NCBI RefSeq assembly: GCF_900104385.1
Contig: NZ_FNJA01000001.1
Location: 1,090,386 to 1,154,385 of the forward strand
Length of the DNA: 64,000 nt
Source of the DNA: Rhodoferax sp. OV413
GTDB taxonomy: Bacteria > Pseudomonadota > Gammaproteobacteria > Burkholderiales > Burkholderiaceae_C
Direction of reading: 5' to 3'
Made by a program: the position numbers and the translations under genes. The notes below the pieces were generated by a model. That model was given only the letters and a program-made list of their open reading frames with translations, did no database searches and was not told where the DNA came from. Shown one piece after another: positions 54,648 to 62,903 of the stretch; the first letter of the stretch is position 1; the number at the start of each line of letters is the position of its first letter.

Positions 54648-56399
54648 ATGAAACCAGTGGACCCACGCCCCGACGATCTCTCCACCTGCCAGGCGATGGT
54701 GATTGACAGCCATGCCACCTCGCGTTCGATCCTGGTCGCCCAGCTCCGCGATTTTGGCGTGGGCAAGGTGGTGCAATGCCTGAGCACCGCCCACGCGCGC
54801 CGCCTGCTGGAACACGAACGCTTCGACATGGTCTTGTGCGAGCACCAGTTCGATTCCAGCTCCTCGTCCGGGCAAGACCTGGTGGACGATCTGCGGCGCA
54901 ACCAGCTGCTGCCGTTTTCCACCGTCTTCATCATGGTGACGGCCGAGGCCACCTACACCAAGGTTGCCGAAGCCGCGGAATCGGCGCTCGACGGCTACCT
55001 GCTCAAACCCCACAGCGCCAACAACCTGGGCGAACGCCTGTACCAGGCGCGGGCCCGCAAGATCGCGCTGCGCGGTATCTTTGAGGCGATTGACGAAGGC
55101 GACTTCGAGCGCGCGGCCAGTCTGTGCGTCAGCCGGTTCGAGGCCCGCGCGCCCTACTGGCTGTACGCCGCGCGGGTAGGCGCCGAGCTGCTGCTGCGCA
55201 CCGGCCAGTACGACAAGGCACAAACCCTGTACGAAGCAGTGATCGCCGCCAAAACCCTGCCCTGGGCCAAGCTGGGTGTGGCCCGCTCTTTGCTGGACAG
55301 TGGCCAGACCGCCAAGGCCACCAGCGCGATTGAAAACCTGCTCGGTGAGAACCCGAACTACGCCGATGCCTACGACATCCTGGGCCGGGCCCAGTTCGAG
55401 CTGGGCAAGTACGAGCTGGCCATGAACTCCTACCAGATGGCGGTGGACATGGCGCCCGACTCCATCAGCCGCTCGCAAAACCTCGGGCTGATGATGTACT
55501 ACGTAGGCGACCGCAAACAGGCCGAGAAAGTGCTGGAACGCACGGTACGCCTGGGGCTGGACTCCAAGATGCTGGACTGCCAGACCCTGGTGCTGCTGGG
55601 CTTCATGCGGATCGAAGCCAACGACCGCAAGGGCTTGCAACGCTGCTGCGACGACTTCAAGCGGGTGGTCGAGCGCTGCACCGATACCGCGCGCGGCCAG
55701 CGCCTGTCGAACATCATGAGCACGCTGATGGACATCCTGGAGCACCAGTCGGCCGAGGCCGTCCGAACCATCCGCGAACTCGCGCGCGGTGTGAAATCGC
55801 CAGAGTTCGATTTCGAGTCGGCCTCTAACCTGCTGGCCCTGACCAGCCTGCTGGCCCAGAGAACCATCCAGCTCGACGAGGTGAACGGCATGATCGACAC
55901 CCTGGGCATGCGCTTTTGCACCACCAAGCCGCTGAGCGAGCTGCTCGCAGGCTCGGCGGCCAGCTTCCCCAGCTATGCGGAGCGCATCCGCGCCTGCCAT
56001 CCGCAGATCGCCAAGTTCACCGAAAGTGCCATGTCGCTGAGCCTGCGCGGCGACCCCAAGGGCGCGGTGGAAGACCTTATTGCCCACGGCAACAGCACCT
56101 TGAACGGCAAGCTGATCGAAACCGCCTACCTGGTGCTGCAGCGCTACGGCGAGAAGATCGACGGCCACACCAGCCTGATGGCCACGGTGCAAGAGCTGCG
56201 TACCCGCTTCGCACCGGCCAACGCCCGCTCGGTGCTGGGCGACCCGAAACGCCAGGCCGGCGAGCTGATACTGCGTACCGGCGGCACCGCGGCGCGGGCC
56301 TTGCCCGGCATGCAGCCGGTCGCACCGCCCGAGCCACGCCACGCCATAATGAACACAGCTCTTACCGATAAAACCAATGCCCTGGCACGCCCGTCTTGA
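54648..56399 (+). CDS. Receiver-TPR protein with Glu at the phospho-acceptor site
   Basis: A 583-residue cytoplasmic protein. Residues about 14-135 form a receiver domain in which the acceptor position reads MVLCEHQFD, Glu65 instead of Asp; the Thr (FIMVTAEA) and Lys (YLLKPHS) positions are kept. Several tetratricopeptide-like helices follow (about 145-300: YWLYAARVGAELLLRTGQYDKA, AYDILGRAQFELGKYELAM, SRSQNLGLMMYYVGDRKQAEKVLE) and then a long helical region to the end. Glu may imitate the phosphorylated state, so the receiver could be permanently active in binding. The ureD start lies 23 bp inside its 3' end. Confidence 0.8.
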   Translation: MKPVDPRPDDLSTCQAMVIDSHATSRSILVAQLRDFGVGKVVQCLSTAHARRLLEHERFDMVLCEHQFDSSSSSGQDLVDDLRRNQLLPFSTVFIMVTAEATYTKVAEAAESALDGYLLKPHSANNLGERLYQARARKIALRGIFEAIDEGDFERAASLCVSRFEARAPYWLYAARVGAELLLRTGQYDKAQTLYEAVIAAKTLPWAKLGVARSLLDSGQTAKATSAIENLLGENPNYADAYDILGRAQFELGKYELAMNSYQMAVDMAPDSISRSQNLGLMMYYVGDRKQAEKVLERTVRLGLDSKMLDCQTLVLLGFMRIEANDRKGLQRCCDDFKRVVERCTDTARGQRLSNIMSTLMDILEHQSAEAVRTIRELARGVKSPEFDFESASNLLALTSLLAQRTIQLDEVNGMIDTLGMRFCTTKPLSELLAGSAASFPSYAERIRACHPQIAKFTESAMSLSLRGDPKGAVEDLIAHGNSTLNGKLIETAYLVLQRYGEKIDGHTSLMATVQELRTRFAPANARSVLGDPKRQAGELILRTGGTAARALPGMQPVAPPEPRHAIMNTALTDKTNALARPS

Positions 56400-57207
56400 C
56401 CTGAATTACCGCCTCGAAGCCCACCGCAGCATCGCCCGCCACCAGCACACCGGCCCGCTGCGCATCCTGCAAAGCCTGTACCCCGAAGGCGACGGCATCT
56501 GCCACAACGTCTTGGTGCACCCGCCGGGCGGCCTGGTCGGCGGCGACACGCTGGACATCCAGGTGCAGGTAGAGCCTGGCGCCCACGGCCTGGTCACTAC
56601 CCCCGGCGCCACCCGCTTCTACCGATCCGCCGGCGAGCCGGCATTGCAAAACACCCAGATCCACGTAGCCGCCGGAGGCCGCATGGAATGGCTGCCCACC
56701 GAGGCGCTTTGCTACAACCAGTGCCTGGCCGAAAACCGCCTGCGTTTCCACCTGGAGCCCGGCGCTGAACTGATGGGTTGGGACGTGACCGCCTTCGGCC
56801 TGCCGCAAGCGAACCAACCCTTTGTGCAAGGCAGCTTCTGCCAGCACCTGGAACTGCCCGGCGTCTGGCTGGAGCGCGGCCGCATCGACGCCAGCGACAC
56901 GCGCTTGCTCGACAGCCCGCTGGGCCTGGCCGGCCACAAGTGCATGGCCTCGATCTTCTTCCTGGCTGGTAGCAAGCTGGACAACGCACGCCGCGCCGAA
57001 GCGCTGGACGTTGCCCGCCAGGTCATAGACAGCCACTCCCTGCACCCCAGCGCCGGCGCCACCAGCCCCGACGGACAGGTGGTTGTGGTGCGCGTGCTCG
57101 CCCCCTTGGTAGAGCCCGCGATGGATTTGGTGAAACAGGTCTGGGCCGCCTGGCGTGCCCATTTCTGGCAGCTATCCGCCACCCGCCCCAGAATCTGGGC
57201 GATGTAG
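56377..57207 (+). CDS. ureD: Urease accessory protein UreD (orphan)
   Basis: A 276-residue protein of the UreD/UreH family, which helps insert nickel into urease. Typical stretches are VLVHPPGGLVGGDTLDIQV, GATRFYRSAGEPALQNTQIHV, LPTEALCYNQCLAENRLRFHLEPGAELMGWDVTAFG and LGLAGHKCMASIFF. Normally it heads the operon ureDABC. Here the next gene is on the opposite strand, and no other urease gene is in the window. It starts within the receiver-TPR gene (23-bp overlap). Either the urease operon lies elsewhere or only this gene was kept. Confidence 0.92.
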   Translation: MPWHARLDLNYRLEAHRSIARHQHTGPLRILQSLYPEGDGICHNVLVHPPGGLVGGDTLDIQVQVEPGAHGLVTTPGATRFYRSAGEPALQNTQIHVAAGGRMEWLPTEALCYNQCLAENRLRFHLEPGAELMGWDVTAFGLPQANQPFVQGSFCQHLELPGVWLERGRIDASDTRLLDSPLGLAGHKCMASIFFLAGSKLDNARRAEALDVARQVIDSHSLHPSAGATSPDGQVVVVRVLAPLVEPAMDLVKQVWAAWRAHFWQLSATRPRIWAM

Positions 57208-57210
57208 ACG

Positions 57211-57264
57211 AAATAGGCTTCTAGCGCAGGTAGTATCTGCGCGAGCAGCTACACAAAAGATAGT
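57211..57264. repeat. Copy of the dispersed TAGCTGCT-type intergenic repeat
   Basis: AATAGGCTTCTAGCGCAGGT then ATCTGCGCGAGCAGCTACAC and GATAG. AGCGCAG and CTGCGC can pair. It follows the ureD stop. Confidence 0.7.
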
Positions 57265-57329
57265 CAACGCAGATTCCAGAACGGCCGCGAATAAACGCGA
57301 CTGACTGATCCAGAAACACCGCGGAACTG

Positions 57330-57404
57330 GCTCCGCCAGGCCGCTGGTGTTGCCCCCTGCAAGGGGGTTGGCGAAAACACGAAGTGTGTAGCCTGGGGGT
57401 GAGC
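57330..57404. repeat. GC-rich repeat with CCCCCTGCAAGGGGG hairpin
   Basis: The segment includes a perfect CCCCCT-GCA-AGGGGG hairpin (57353-57367) followed by CACGAAGTGTGTAGCCTGGG, a second type of intergenic repeat that I associate with Comamonadaceae genomes. It lies just past the stop of the cyclase gene and could terminate transcription. Confidence 0.5.
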
Positions 57405-58487
57405 CTATGCAGCGCCCACCAGCATCTGCACAAACATCTGCAGCTTGGTATTCGTCTCGGTGCCCAGGGCGGTGAATTCCAGCCCGGCCAGCACCAAGCC
57501 ATCGGCATGCGAGATCTTCATCACCCTGGCGTAGATATCGGTCACAGGGTACTCGACCAGGGTCATGTCAAAGTTCAGCTTCACGTCGAAGCCGACTTCC
57601 AGCGGCAAGTCCAGCTCCAGCAGCACGCCGTGGTAGCCGATGTCGAGGATGTGCGCCTTGATGGGGTTGGGCAGCACGGTCGTGCCTTCCAGAATCTGCA
57701 GGCTGCAGGGGATGCGCACCTCGGCCCGGTGGCTGCGGCGGAACTCCTGGCGCGGCACTTTGAGGTGCATGCTGGGGATGGCGATCAGCTCGCGCAGCTT
57801 CACCGGCACCAGCTTGCCGGCCACAAACACATCCACCGGCTCGGTGGCCGACACCGTGCCATTGCTGCGCTTGTAGGTGTTCTCGCTGATCAGCACCTGG
57901 CCGCGCAGGCTGAAGGATTCGATGCGCGAGGCCAGGCTGACCTCGTTGCCGATCACCGTGTACTGCGAAAAAGACTCGGAACCGAAGCGCCCGACCATCA
58001 CCGAGCCGGTGTTGATGCCTATGCCCATGTACAGCTCGGGCATGCGGCCGCGCTGGTACTGGTCGTTCAGCAGGCGCATGGCCAGCTGCATCTCCACCGC
58101 GCAGGCCATGGCCCGCATCACATCGTCAGGCCGCTCGGCATGGGCGCCGAACAGCACGGTCATGGAATCGCCGGTGAACTTGTCGATGCTGCCCTGGTAG
58201 CGCGCAATCACCTCGCTCATGCGCTCCAGGCACAGGTTCAGCATGGTGACGATGGTGCCGGCCGGGTGGGTGGCCGTCAGCGCGATAAAGCCGCGCAAAT
58301 CGGCCACCAGGATGGTGACCTCGCGCTTCACCACCGCCAATTCCTGGCCGACAGCCGGCTCGCCCAGCGCTGCATCCATGATGGCCGTCAGTTCGGCATC
58401 TACCGCGGGCGTCACCGCGGCACCGGTTTCACGCGCCAGCAGCGCCCGCAGGCGACTTTGCGCCTCCATCCTCGAATCAGTTTTCAT
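57405..58487 (-). CDS. Class III nucleotide cyclase fused to a PilZ domain
   Basis: A 360-residue cytoplasmic protein. The cyclase domain (about 55-215) keeps both metal Asp residues (Asp63 in VADLRGF, Asp107 in DKFTGDSMTVLFG) and the substrate Lys103, but where active enzymes read YTVIGDxVNLASR it reads YTVIGNEVSLASR, so Asn181 and Ser184 replace the usual Asp and Asn while Arg188 is kept. The C-terminal PilZ domain (about 245-355) has the RxxxR motif in FRRSHRAEVRIPC and DIGYHG in place of D/N-x-S-x2-G, fitting cyclic di-GMP binding. The fusion would let cyclic di-GMP control nucleotide cyclisation, if the cyclase is active. ATG at 58487 preferred to TTG at 58517. Confidence 0.83.
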   Translation of the reverse strand: MKTDSRMEAQSRLRALLARETGAAVTPAVDAELTAIMDAALGEPAVGQELAVVKREVTILVADLRGFIALTATHPAGTIVTMLNLCLERMSEVIARYQGSIDKFTGDSMTVLFGAHAERPDDVMRAMACAVEMQLAMRLLNDQYQRGRMPELYMGIGINTGSVMVGRFGSESFSQYTVIGNEVSLASRIESFSLRGQVLISENTYKRSNGTVSATEPVDVFVAGKLVPVKLRELIAIPSMHLKVPRQEFRRSHRAEVRIPCSLQILEGTTVLPNPIKAHILDIGYHGVLLELDLPLEVGFDVKLNFDMTLVEYPVTDIYARVMKISHADGLVLAGLEFTALGTETNTKLQMFVQMLVGAA

Positions 58488-58556
58488 GCGGTCAGTCGTT
58501 CCAAGTAGGTTGAGCAAGATGCGCTGTTCCGAGAATAGTGTGGCACTGGGGAGCGG

Positions 58557-59795
58557 TCAAGCTGCAACACCCTGACTGGGCTGCGGGCTGGCCATCAGGC
58601 CGTCGGCCTTGAACATCGCTTTGATGCCGCGCACCGCCTGGCGGATGCGGGCCTCGTTCTCGATCAGCGCAAAGCGTACATGCTCATCGCCATGGTCGCC
58701 AAAACCGATGCCCGGCGATACCGATACCTTGGCCTTGGCCAGCAGCTGCTTGGCAAACTCCAGCGAGCCCAGCGCCCGGTAGGGCTCGGGGATGCGTGCC
58801 CAGATGTACATGCTGGCCTTGGGGCAGTCCACCTGCCAGCCGGCGTCGATCAGGCCCTTGTACAGCACGTCGCGCCGCGCCTGGTAGGTGGCGGCGATCT
58901 CGGTCACGCAGCTCTGGTCGCCTTCCAGTGCGGCAATCGCCGCCACCTGCAGCGGGGTGAAGGTGCCGTAGTCGTGGTAGCTCTTGATGCGCGCCAGGGC
59001 CGCCACCAGGTCCGGGTTGCCGACCATGAAGCCCACACGCCAGCCCGCCATGTTGTAGCTCTTGGACAGGGTGAAGAACTCCACCGCGATGTCTTTCGCA
59101 CCCGGCACCTGCATGATGCTGGGGGCCTTCCAGCCGTCGAACACGATGTCGGCATAGGCCAGGTCGTGCACCACAAAGATGTCGTGCTTCTTGGCCAGCG
59201 CAATCACCTTCTCGAAGAACGGCAGCTCCACGCACTGCGCCGTCGGGTTGCTGGGGAAGCCCAACACCATCATTTTGGGTTTGGGATAGCTGCCGCGGAT
59301 GGCTTTTTCCAGCTCGGCGAAGAAGTCCACGCCCTCGGTCAGCGGCACGCTGCGGATGTCGGCGCCGGCAATCACCGCACCGTAGATGTGGATGGGGTAG
59401 CTCGGATCGGGCACCAGCACGGTATCGCCACGGTCCAGCGTGGCCAGCATCAGATGCGCCAGACCTTCCTTGGAGCCTATGGTGACGATAGCTTCGCTGT
59501 CGGGGTCGATGTCGACCGCGTAACGGTCCTGGTACCACTTGCTGATGGCGCGGCGCAGGCGCGGAATGCCCTTGCTGGCCGAATAACCGTGGGTGTTGGG
59601 CCGCTGCGCGACCTCGGTGAGCTTGGCCACGATGTGCGCAGGCGTGGCGCCATCGGGATTGCCCATGCTCATGTCGATGATGTCTTCGCCACGCCGGCGC
59701 GCAGCCAGTTTCAGCTCGGCCGTGATGTTGAAGACGTAGGGGGGCAGGCGGTCAATGCGCGCGAAACGGCGCTTGCCTGCAGAAGATGCAGCCAT
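58557..59795 (-). CDS. alaC: Alanine-type aminotransferase (AlaC family)
   Basis: A 412-residue class I/II pyridoxal-phosphate aminotransferase. The PLP lysine lies in [21 protein letters not shown]; other landmarks are [41 protein letters not shown] and the C-terminal [21 protein letters not shown]. The match to AlaC (glutamate-pyruvate aminotransferase) is close in these segments. ATG at 59795 chosen because it precedes the conserved [16 protein letters not shown] start. It is probably a housekeeping gene, downstream of which lies the cyclase-PilZ gene on the same strand. Confidence 0.9.
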   Translation of the reverse strand: MAASSAGKRRFARIDRLPPYVFNITAELKLAARRRGEDIIDMSMGNPDGATPAHIVAKLTEVAQRPNTHGYSASKGIPRLRRAISKWYQDRYAVDIDPDSEAIVTIGSKEGLAHLMLATLDRGDTVLVPDPSYPIHIYGAVIAGADIRSVPLTEGVDFFAELEKAIRGSYPKPKMMVLGFPSNPTAQCVELPFFEKVIALAKKHDIFVVHDLAYADIVFDGWKAPSIMQVPGAKDIAVEFFTLSKSYNMAGWRVGFMVGNPDLVAALARIKSYHDYGTFTPLQVAAIAALEGDQSCVTEIAATYQARRDVLYKGLIDAGWQVDCPKASMYIWARIPEPYRALGSLEFAKQLLAKAKVSVSPGIGFGDHGDEHVRFALIENEARIRQAVRGIKAMFKADGLMASPQPSQGVAA

Positions 59796-59899
59796 GTTGA
59801 TAAATCTCACGTAAGCGCCCGGAACCGTCCGAGCGACGTGGTGCGCAATGGGGCGCACCGGAGCACATGGTAGCCGAAGAAATCGCGGATTTAGCGCAT

Positions 59900-60175
59900 T
59901 CAAGCGCTGGTGTTCAACAGGCGACCTATGCTTTGGCTGCTGCCACGCAGCTGGCGCTCGTAGGTGTCGTCCAGCTGCTTGCTGCGGTTGCTGAGGTTGG
60001 TGGCGTAGTCCTGGCTGCTGCGGGCTACGCGGTCCATGCTGTCCGCCTGCTGGCGCAATTCATTGGCCTTGGTCTGGGCTTGCTCGGCATCGCGCCGCGC
60101 CTGCATCACCCGCGACGGGTCGGGGGCCGCAGTGACGGAAGGAACTGCAGCAAAGCCGGCGCTGATGGTGGCCAT
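59900..60175 (-). CDS. Small coiled-coil protein, paralogue 1, unknown function
   Basis: 91 residues: a neutral N-terminus followed by a long polar helix ([20 protein letters not shown] to [11 protein letters not shown]) with heptad-like spacing, and the end [12 protein letters not shown]. The same ending (QTIGGLLNTTA) and Gln-rich helix occur in the next gene upstream on this strand, so the two are paralogues. I do not recognise a family. The common tail looks like a recognition peptide. No signal peptide or membrane segment is visible. Confidence 0.68.
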   Translation of the reverse strand: MATISAGFAAVPSVTAAPDPSRVMQARRDAEQAQTKANELRQQADSMDRVARSSQDYATNLSNRSKQLDDTYERQLRGSSQSIGRLLNTSA

Positions 60176-60212
60176 GGCGCGCTCTCGGGTCGCTCAATGG
60201 CGGGGTTGCAGA

Positions 60213-60416
60213 TCAGGCGGTGGTGTTGAGCAAGCCGCCGATGGTCTGGCCCTGGCCATTCACCACGGGCGCAGGTTTGGTCTGCTCCAGCTTCTTGGCC
60301 GCAGCCTCCTGCTGCTGGCGCACCGCGCGGTTCTGCGCCTGTTGCGACTCATCGGTGAGCTGGGTGGACTGCGTCAAAGTCTGGGTGTACTGCCGAGAAA
60401 CTGGGCTGATTTCCAT
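60213..60416 (-). CDS. Small polar helical protein, paralogue 2, unknown function
   Basis: 67 residues, Gln/Thr/Ala-rich (SRQYTQTLTQSTQLTDESQQ; AQNRAVRQQQEAAAKKLEQ), ending QTIGGLLNTTA like the paralogue 37 bp downstream. A CTGGAG ribosome site precedes the ATG. Both genes are probably co-transcribed. Composition resembles small flagellar or secretion-associated helical proteins, but that is only an impression. Confidence 0.66.
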   Translation of the reverse strand: MEISPVSRQYTQTLTQSTQLTDESQQAQNRAVRQQQEAAAKKLEQTKPAPVVNGQGQTIGGLLNTTA

Positions 60417-60490
60417 GACGGGCTCCAGGAGTGGTTACAGGATTTTACGGTTGCAGGCCGGCGAGCGCAATGCGGGCGATTTAAGCCTTT

Positions 60491-61339
60491 TTAGCCCCAG
60501 ATGCGGTAAATCCAGAAGCTCTCGTCCTCCAGCATGCGCCGGCGCAGCACCTCGGGGCTCAGGCCGGTGACACGGCGCGCCTCGCGGCAAAAATGCGATT
60601 GGTCGGCATAGCCCGAGCCGGCGGCCAAATCGGCCCAGTCCACATTGCCGGCGGCTACCGCATCGCGCGCCTGGAAGAACACGGCTTCGGCCCGGCTGCG
60701 GCCTTGCAGCTGGCGCAGGGTCTGTCCCGTCCAGGCCTTGATGCGGCGCTCGGCCTGGCGCAGGCTCTGCCCCACGCCGGAGGCCATGGCCCGCACCGCC
60801 AGGCCTTGGGCCCAGTCCTCATAGCTGCGCACCGGCACCGCGCCCAACTGGCGTGCCGCCTGCCAGCGCGGGGCGATGAAGGCCTCGATCAGGCGCACCC
60901 GGCTGGCGTCGTCGCCGGCTTGCAGCACAGCTTCGGCCATGGCGCACCAGTCGGCATCCAGCACCTGGTGCAGCGGCAGTGTGCGGTCCACCAGCGCGCC
61001 CACGTCCACACCGGTCAAGGCGTGCAGAGCGTCGGGCATCAGCATCAGCATGAAGCCCTCGGCCGGGCCCGGGTTGCGCGACACCGTGGGCCGGCTCTGT
61101 GGGCCAAAGAAGACCATGCGCGGCAGCCGCTGCGGCGCCGTGTCGTCATCGCCAGTGGGCAGTTGATAGCTCTCGCCGTGGCTGAGCCAGGACATGCCGC
61201 ACAAAGGCGTGGCCGGAAAGTAATTCAAGCGCTCCAGCGGCTGCAAGTCGGCGCCCAGGGTGCTGCGGCTGATGTAGGCGCGCACGCAGGCCGCCAAGCC
61301 AGCACTCGGGGCGATCAGGGCTGCGCGGGGCTGGGTCAT
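60491..61339 (-). CDS. AraC-family transcriptional regulator
   Basis: A 282-residue regulator with a non-cupin N-terminal domain (about 1-160; RLNYFPATPLCGMSWLSHGES, FGPQSRPTVSRNPGPAEGFMLML; like the DUF6597 group) and a C-terminal AraC DNA-binding domain (MASGVGQSLRQAERRIKAWTGQ; WADLAAGSGYADQSHFCREARRVTGLSPEVLRRRM). It is divergent from the P450 gene with a 73-bp gap, so it probably regulates that gene. Confidence 0.88.
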   Translation of the reverse strand: MTQPRAALIAPSAGLAACVRAYISRSTLGADLQPLERLNYFPATPLCGMSWLSHGESYQLPTGDDDTAPQRLPRMVFFGPQSRPTVSRNPGPAEGFMLMLMPDALHALTGVDVGALVDRTLPLHQVLDADWCAMAEAVLQAGDDASRVRLIEAFIAPRWQAARQLGAVPVRSYEDWAQGLAVRAMASGVGQSLRQAERRIKAWTGQTLRQLQGRSRAEAVFFQARDAVAAGNVDWADLAAGSGYADQSHFCREARRVTGLSPEVLRRRMLEDESFWIYRIWG

Positions 61340-61412
61340 ACAACCAGTTTAGTGCGCGGCCGGTGTCGTAATCGTTCAATACGCGCATGGCGGCAAGCGG
61401 CACAGTGGCGCC

Positions 61413-62780
61413 ATGTCTTCCACCCTGTTCCCTCCCGGTCCGCACCGCCATGGCTTCGGCCTGCCCCTGCTGCGCCAGATGCGCCGCGACTACCTGGGCC
61501 TGGCCCGGCAGATGCACACCCGCTACGGCGACGCGGTGTACGCGCGCATCGGCCCCGAGCGCACGTTTGAGTTCTTTCACCCCGAGCTGGTGCGCGAGGT
61601 GCTGCTCGACCCCAGCCGCAGCTTCATCCGCTGGGAGCGCGGCACCCAGGTGTTTGCCGAGGTGCACGGCCAGAGCGTGCTGGTCACCGAGGGCGACACC
61701 TGGCAGCGCCAGCGGCGCATGCTGCAGCCCGGCTTTGGCCCCAAGCGCATGGCCGGCTATGCCCAGCACATGGCGGCCGCCGCCGCGCAAGCCCTGGAAG
61801 CGCTGCCGGACCAGGCCGAGCAGACGGTGGACTACGAGCACCTGATGACCCAGCTGACCATGGACGTGGTGCTGCGCACCTTGTTCAGCCAGCAGATCCA
61901 GGCCGCGGGGCGGCAGGAGGCGCTGGCGGCCGAACAGGCCGTGCAGCTGCTCAGCCGCCTGGGCATGGAAGAATTTTTCTGGCCCGCCAGCCTGCCCTAC
62001 TGGCTGCCGCACAAATGGCCAGCCCGGCGCGCCAAGCGCACGCTGGACACACTGGTGCGGCGGCATATCCGGCAACGCCGCGCTGAGCCCCCAGGTGTCG
62101 AAAAAACCGACCTGCTGGGCATGCTGGTGGCCGTGCGCGACGAGGCCGGCGACCAGGGCGCCCTGAGCGAGCAGGAGATCCACGACCAGTGCATGACCAT
62201 CTTTCTGGCCGGCCACGAAACCACGGCCTCGGCGCTCACCTGGTGGGGCCACTGCATGGCCAGCCAGCCGGTCTGCGCGCAGCGCGCCCAGGAGGAAGTC
62301 GACCGCGTGCTGGGCCAGCGCCCGCCCCGCTACGAAGACCTGCCGGCCCTGCCCTATCTGGCCCAGACGCTGAAGGAAACCCTGCGCCTGTACCCGCCCG
62401 CGGCCTCGCTGATCAGCCGGCGTGCCACCCGGTCGGTGCAGGTCGGCCCCTGGCAGCTGCCGCAGGGCGCGTTGGTGCGCATCACACCCTGGGTGCTGCA
62501 GCACGATGCACGCTGGTTTCCCGATCCCGAGCACTTCGACCCCGAGCGCTTTTCGGACGCCGGCCAGGCGGCCCAGGTGCGCGGCAGCTACCTGCCGTTT
62601 GGCGCCGGGCCGCGGGTCTGCATTGGTAATCTGTTCGCCATGACCGAGATGCAGCTGGTGGCGGCCATGCTGCTGCAGCGCTTCCAGCTGGCCCCGGTGG
62701 CCGGCCCGCCGCCGCAGCCGGTATTGAACGTCACGCTGCGCCCGGCCCAGGGTTTGCAGTTGCAGCTGCGGCGCCGGTAA
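61413..62780 (+). CDS. Cytochrome P450
   Basis: A 455-residue soluble P450. All hallmarks are present: the oxygen-binding helix I motif FLAGHETTASAL, the E-x2-R motif in LKETLRLYPPA, the PERF-like FDPERF, and the heme loop FGAGPRVCIG with Cys403. There is no membrane anchor. It is closest in feel to the CYP102/CYP4-like bacterial enzymes that hydroxylate fatty acids or alkanes. No ferredoxin or reductase gene lies next to it, so partner proteins come from elsewhere. The divergent AraC gene is the likely regulator. Confidence 0.92.
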   Translation: MSSTLFPPGPHRHGFGLPLLRQMRRDYLGLARQMHTRYGDAVYARIGPERTFEFFHPELVREVLLDPSRSFIRWERGTQVFAEVHGQSVLVTEGDTWQRQRRMLQPGFGPKRMAGYAQHMAAAAAQALEALPDQAEQTVDYEHLMTQLTMDVVLRTLFSQQIQAAGRQEALAAEQAVQLLSRLGMEEFFWPASLPYWLPHKWPARRAKRTLDTLVRRHIRQRRAEPPGVEKTDLLGMLVAVRDEAGDQGALSEQEIHDQCMTIFLAGHETTASALTWWGHCMASQPVCAQRAQEEVDRVLGQRPPRYEDLPALPYLAQTLKETLRLYPPAASLISRRATRSVQVGPWQLPQGALVRITPWVLQHDARWFPDPEHFDPERFSDAGQAAQVRGSYLPFGAGPRVCIGNLFAMTEMQLVAAMLLQRFQLAPVAGPPPQPVLNVTLRPAQGLQLQLRRR

Positions 62781-62845
62781 ATTTATAAAAATAAGGTCTG
62801 CAGCGCAGATAACACCAGCGCAAGCAGCTACAGAAACGATAGTAA
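62781..62845. repeat. Copy of the dispersed TAGCTGCT-type intergenic repeat
   Basis: ATAAGGTCTGCAGCGCAGAT then ACACCAGCGCAAGCAGCTAC and CGATAGTA, between the P450 and exporter genes. Confidence 0.65.
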
Positions 62846-62903
62846 AAAGCGCTGTCATCGGCTGGCCCGACAATAGCGGCTTTCCACTGCCTGCCCTGCT
62901 CCT

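Noticed and set aside
54099-56342. 747-codon open frame on the minus strand across the receiver-TPR gene
   Set aside because: Antisense of a gene with clear receiver and TPR features; no domain, signal or ribosome site of its own.
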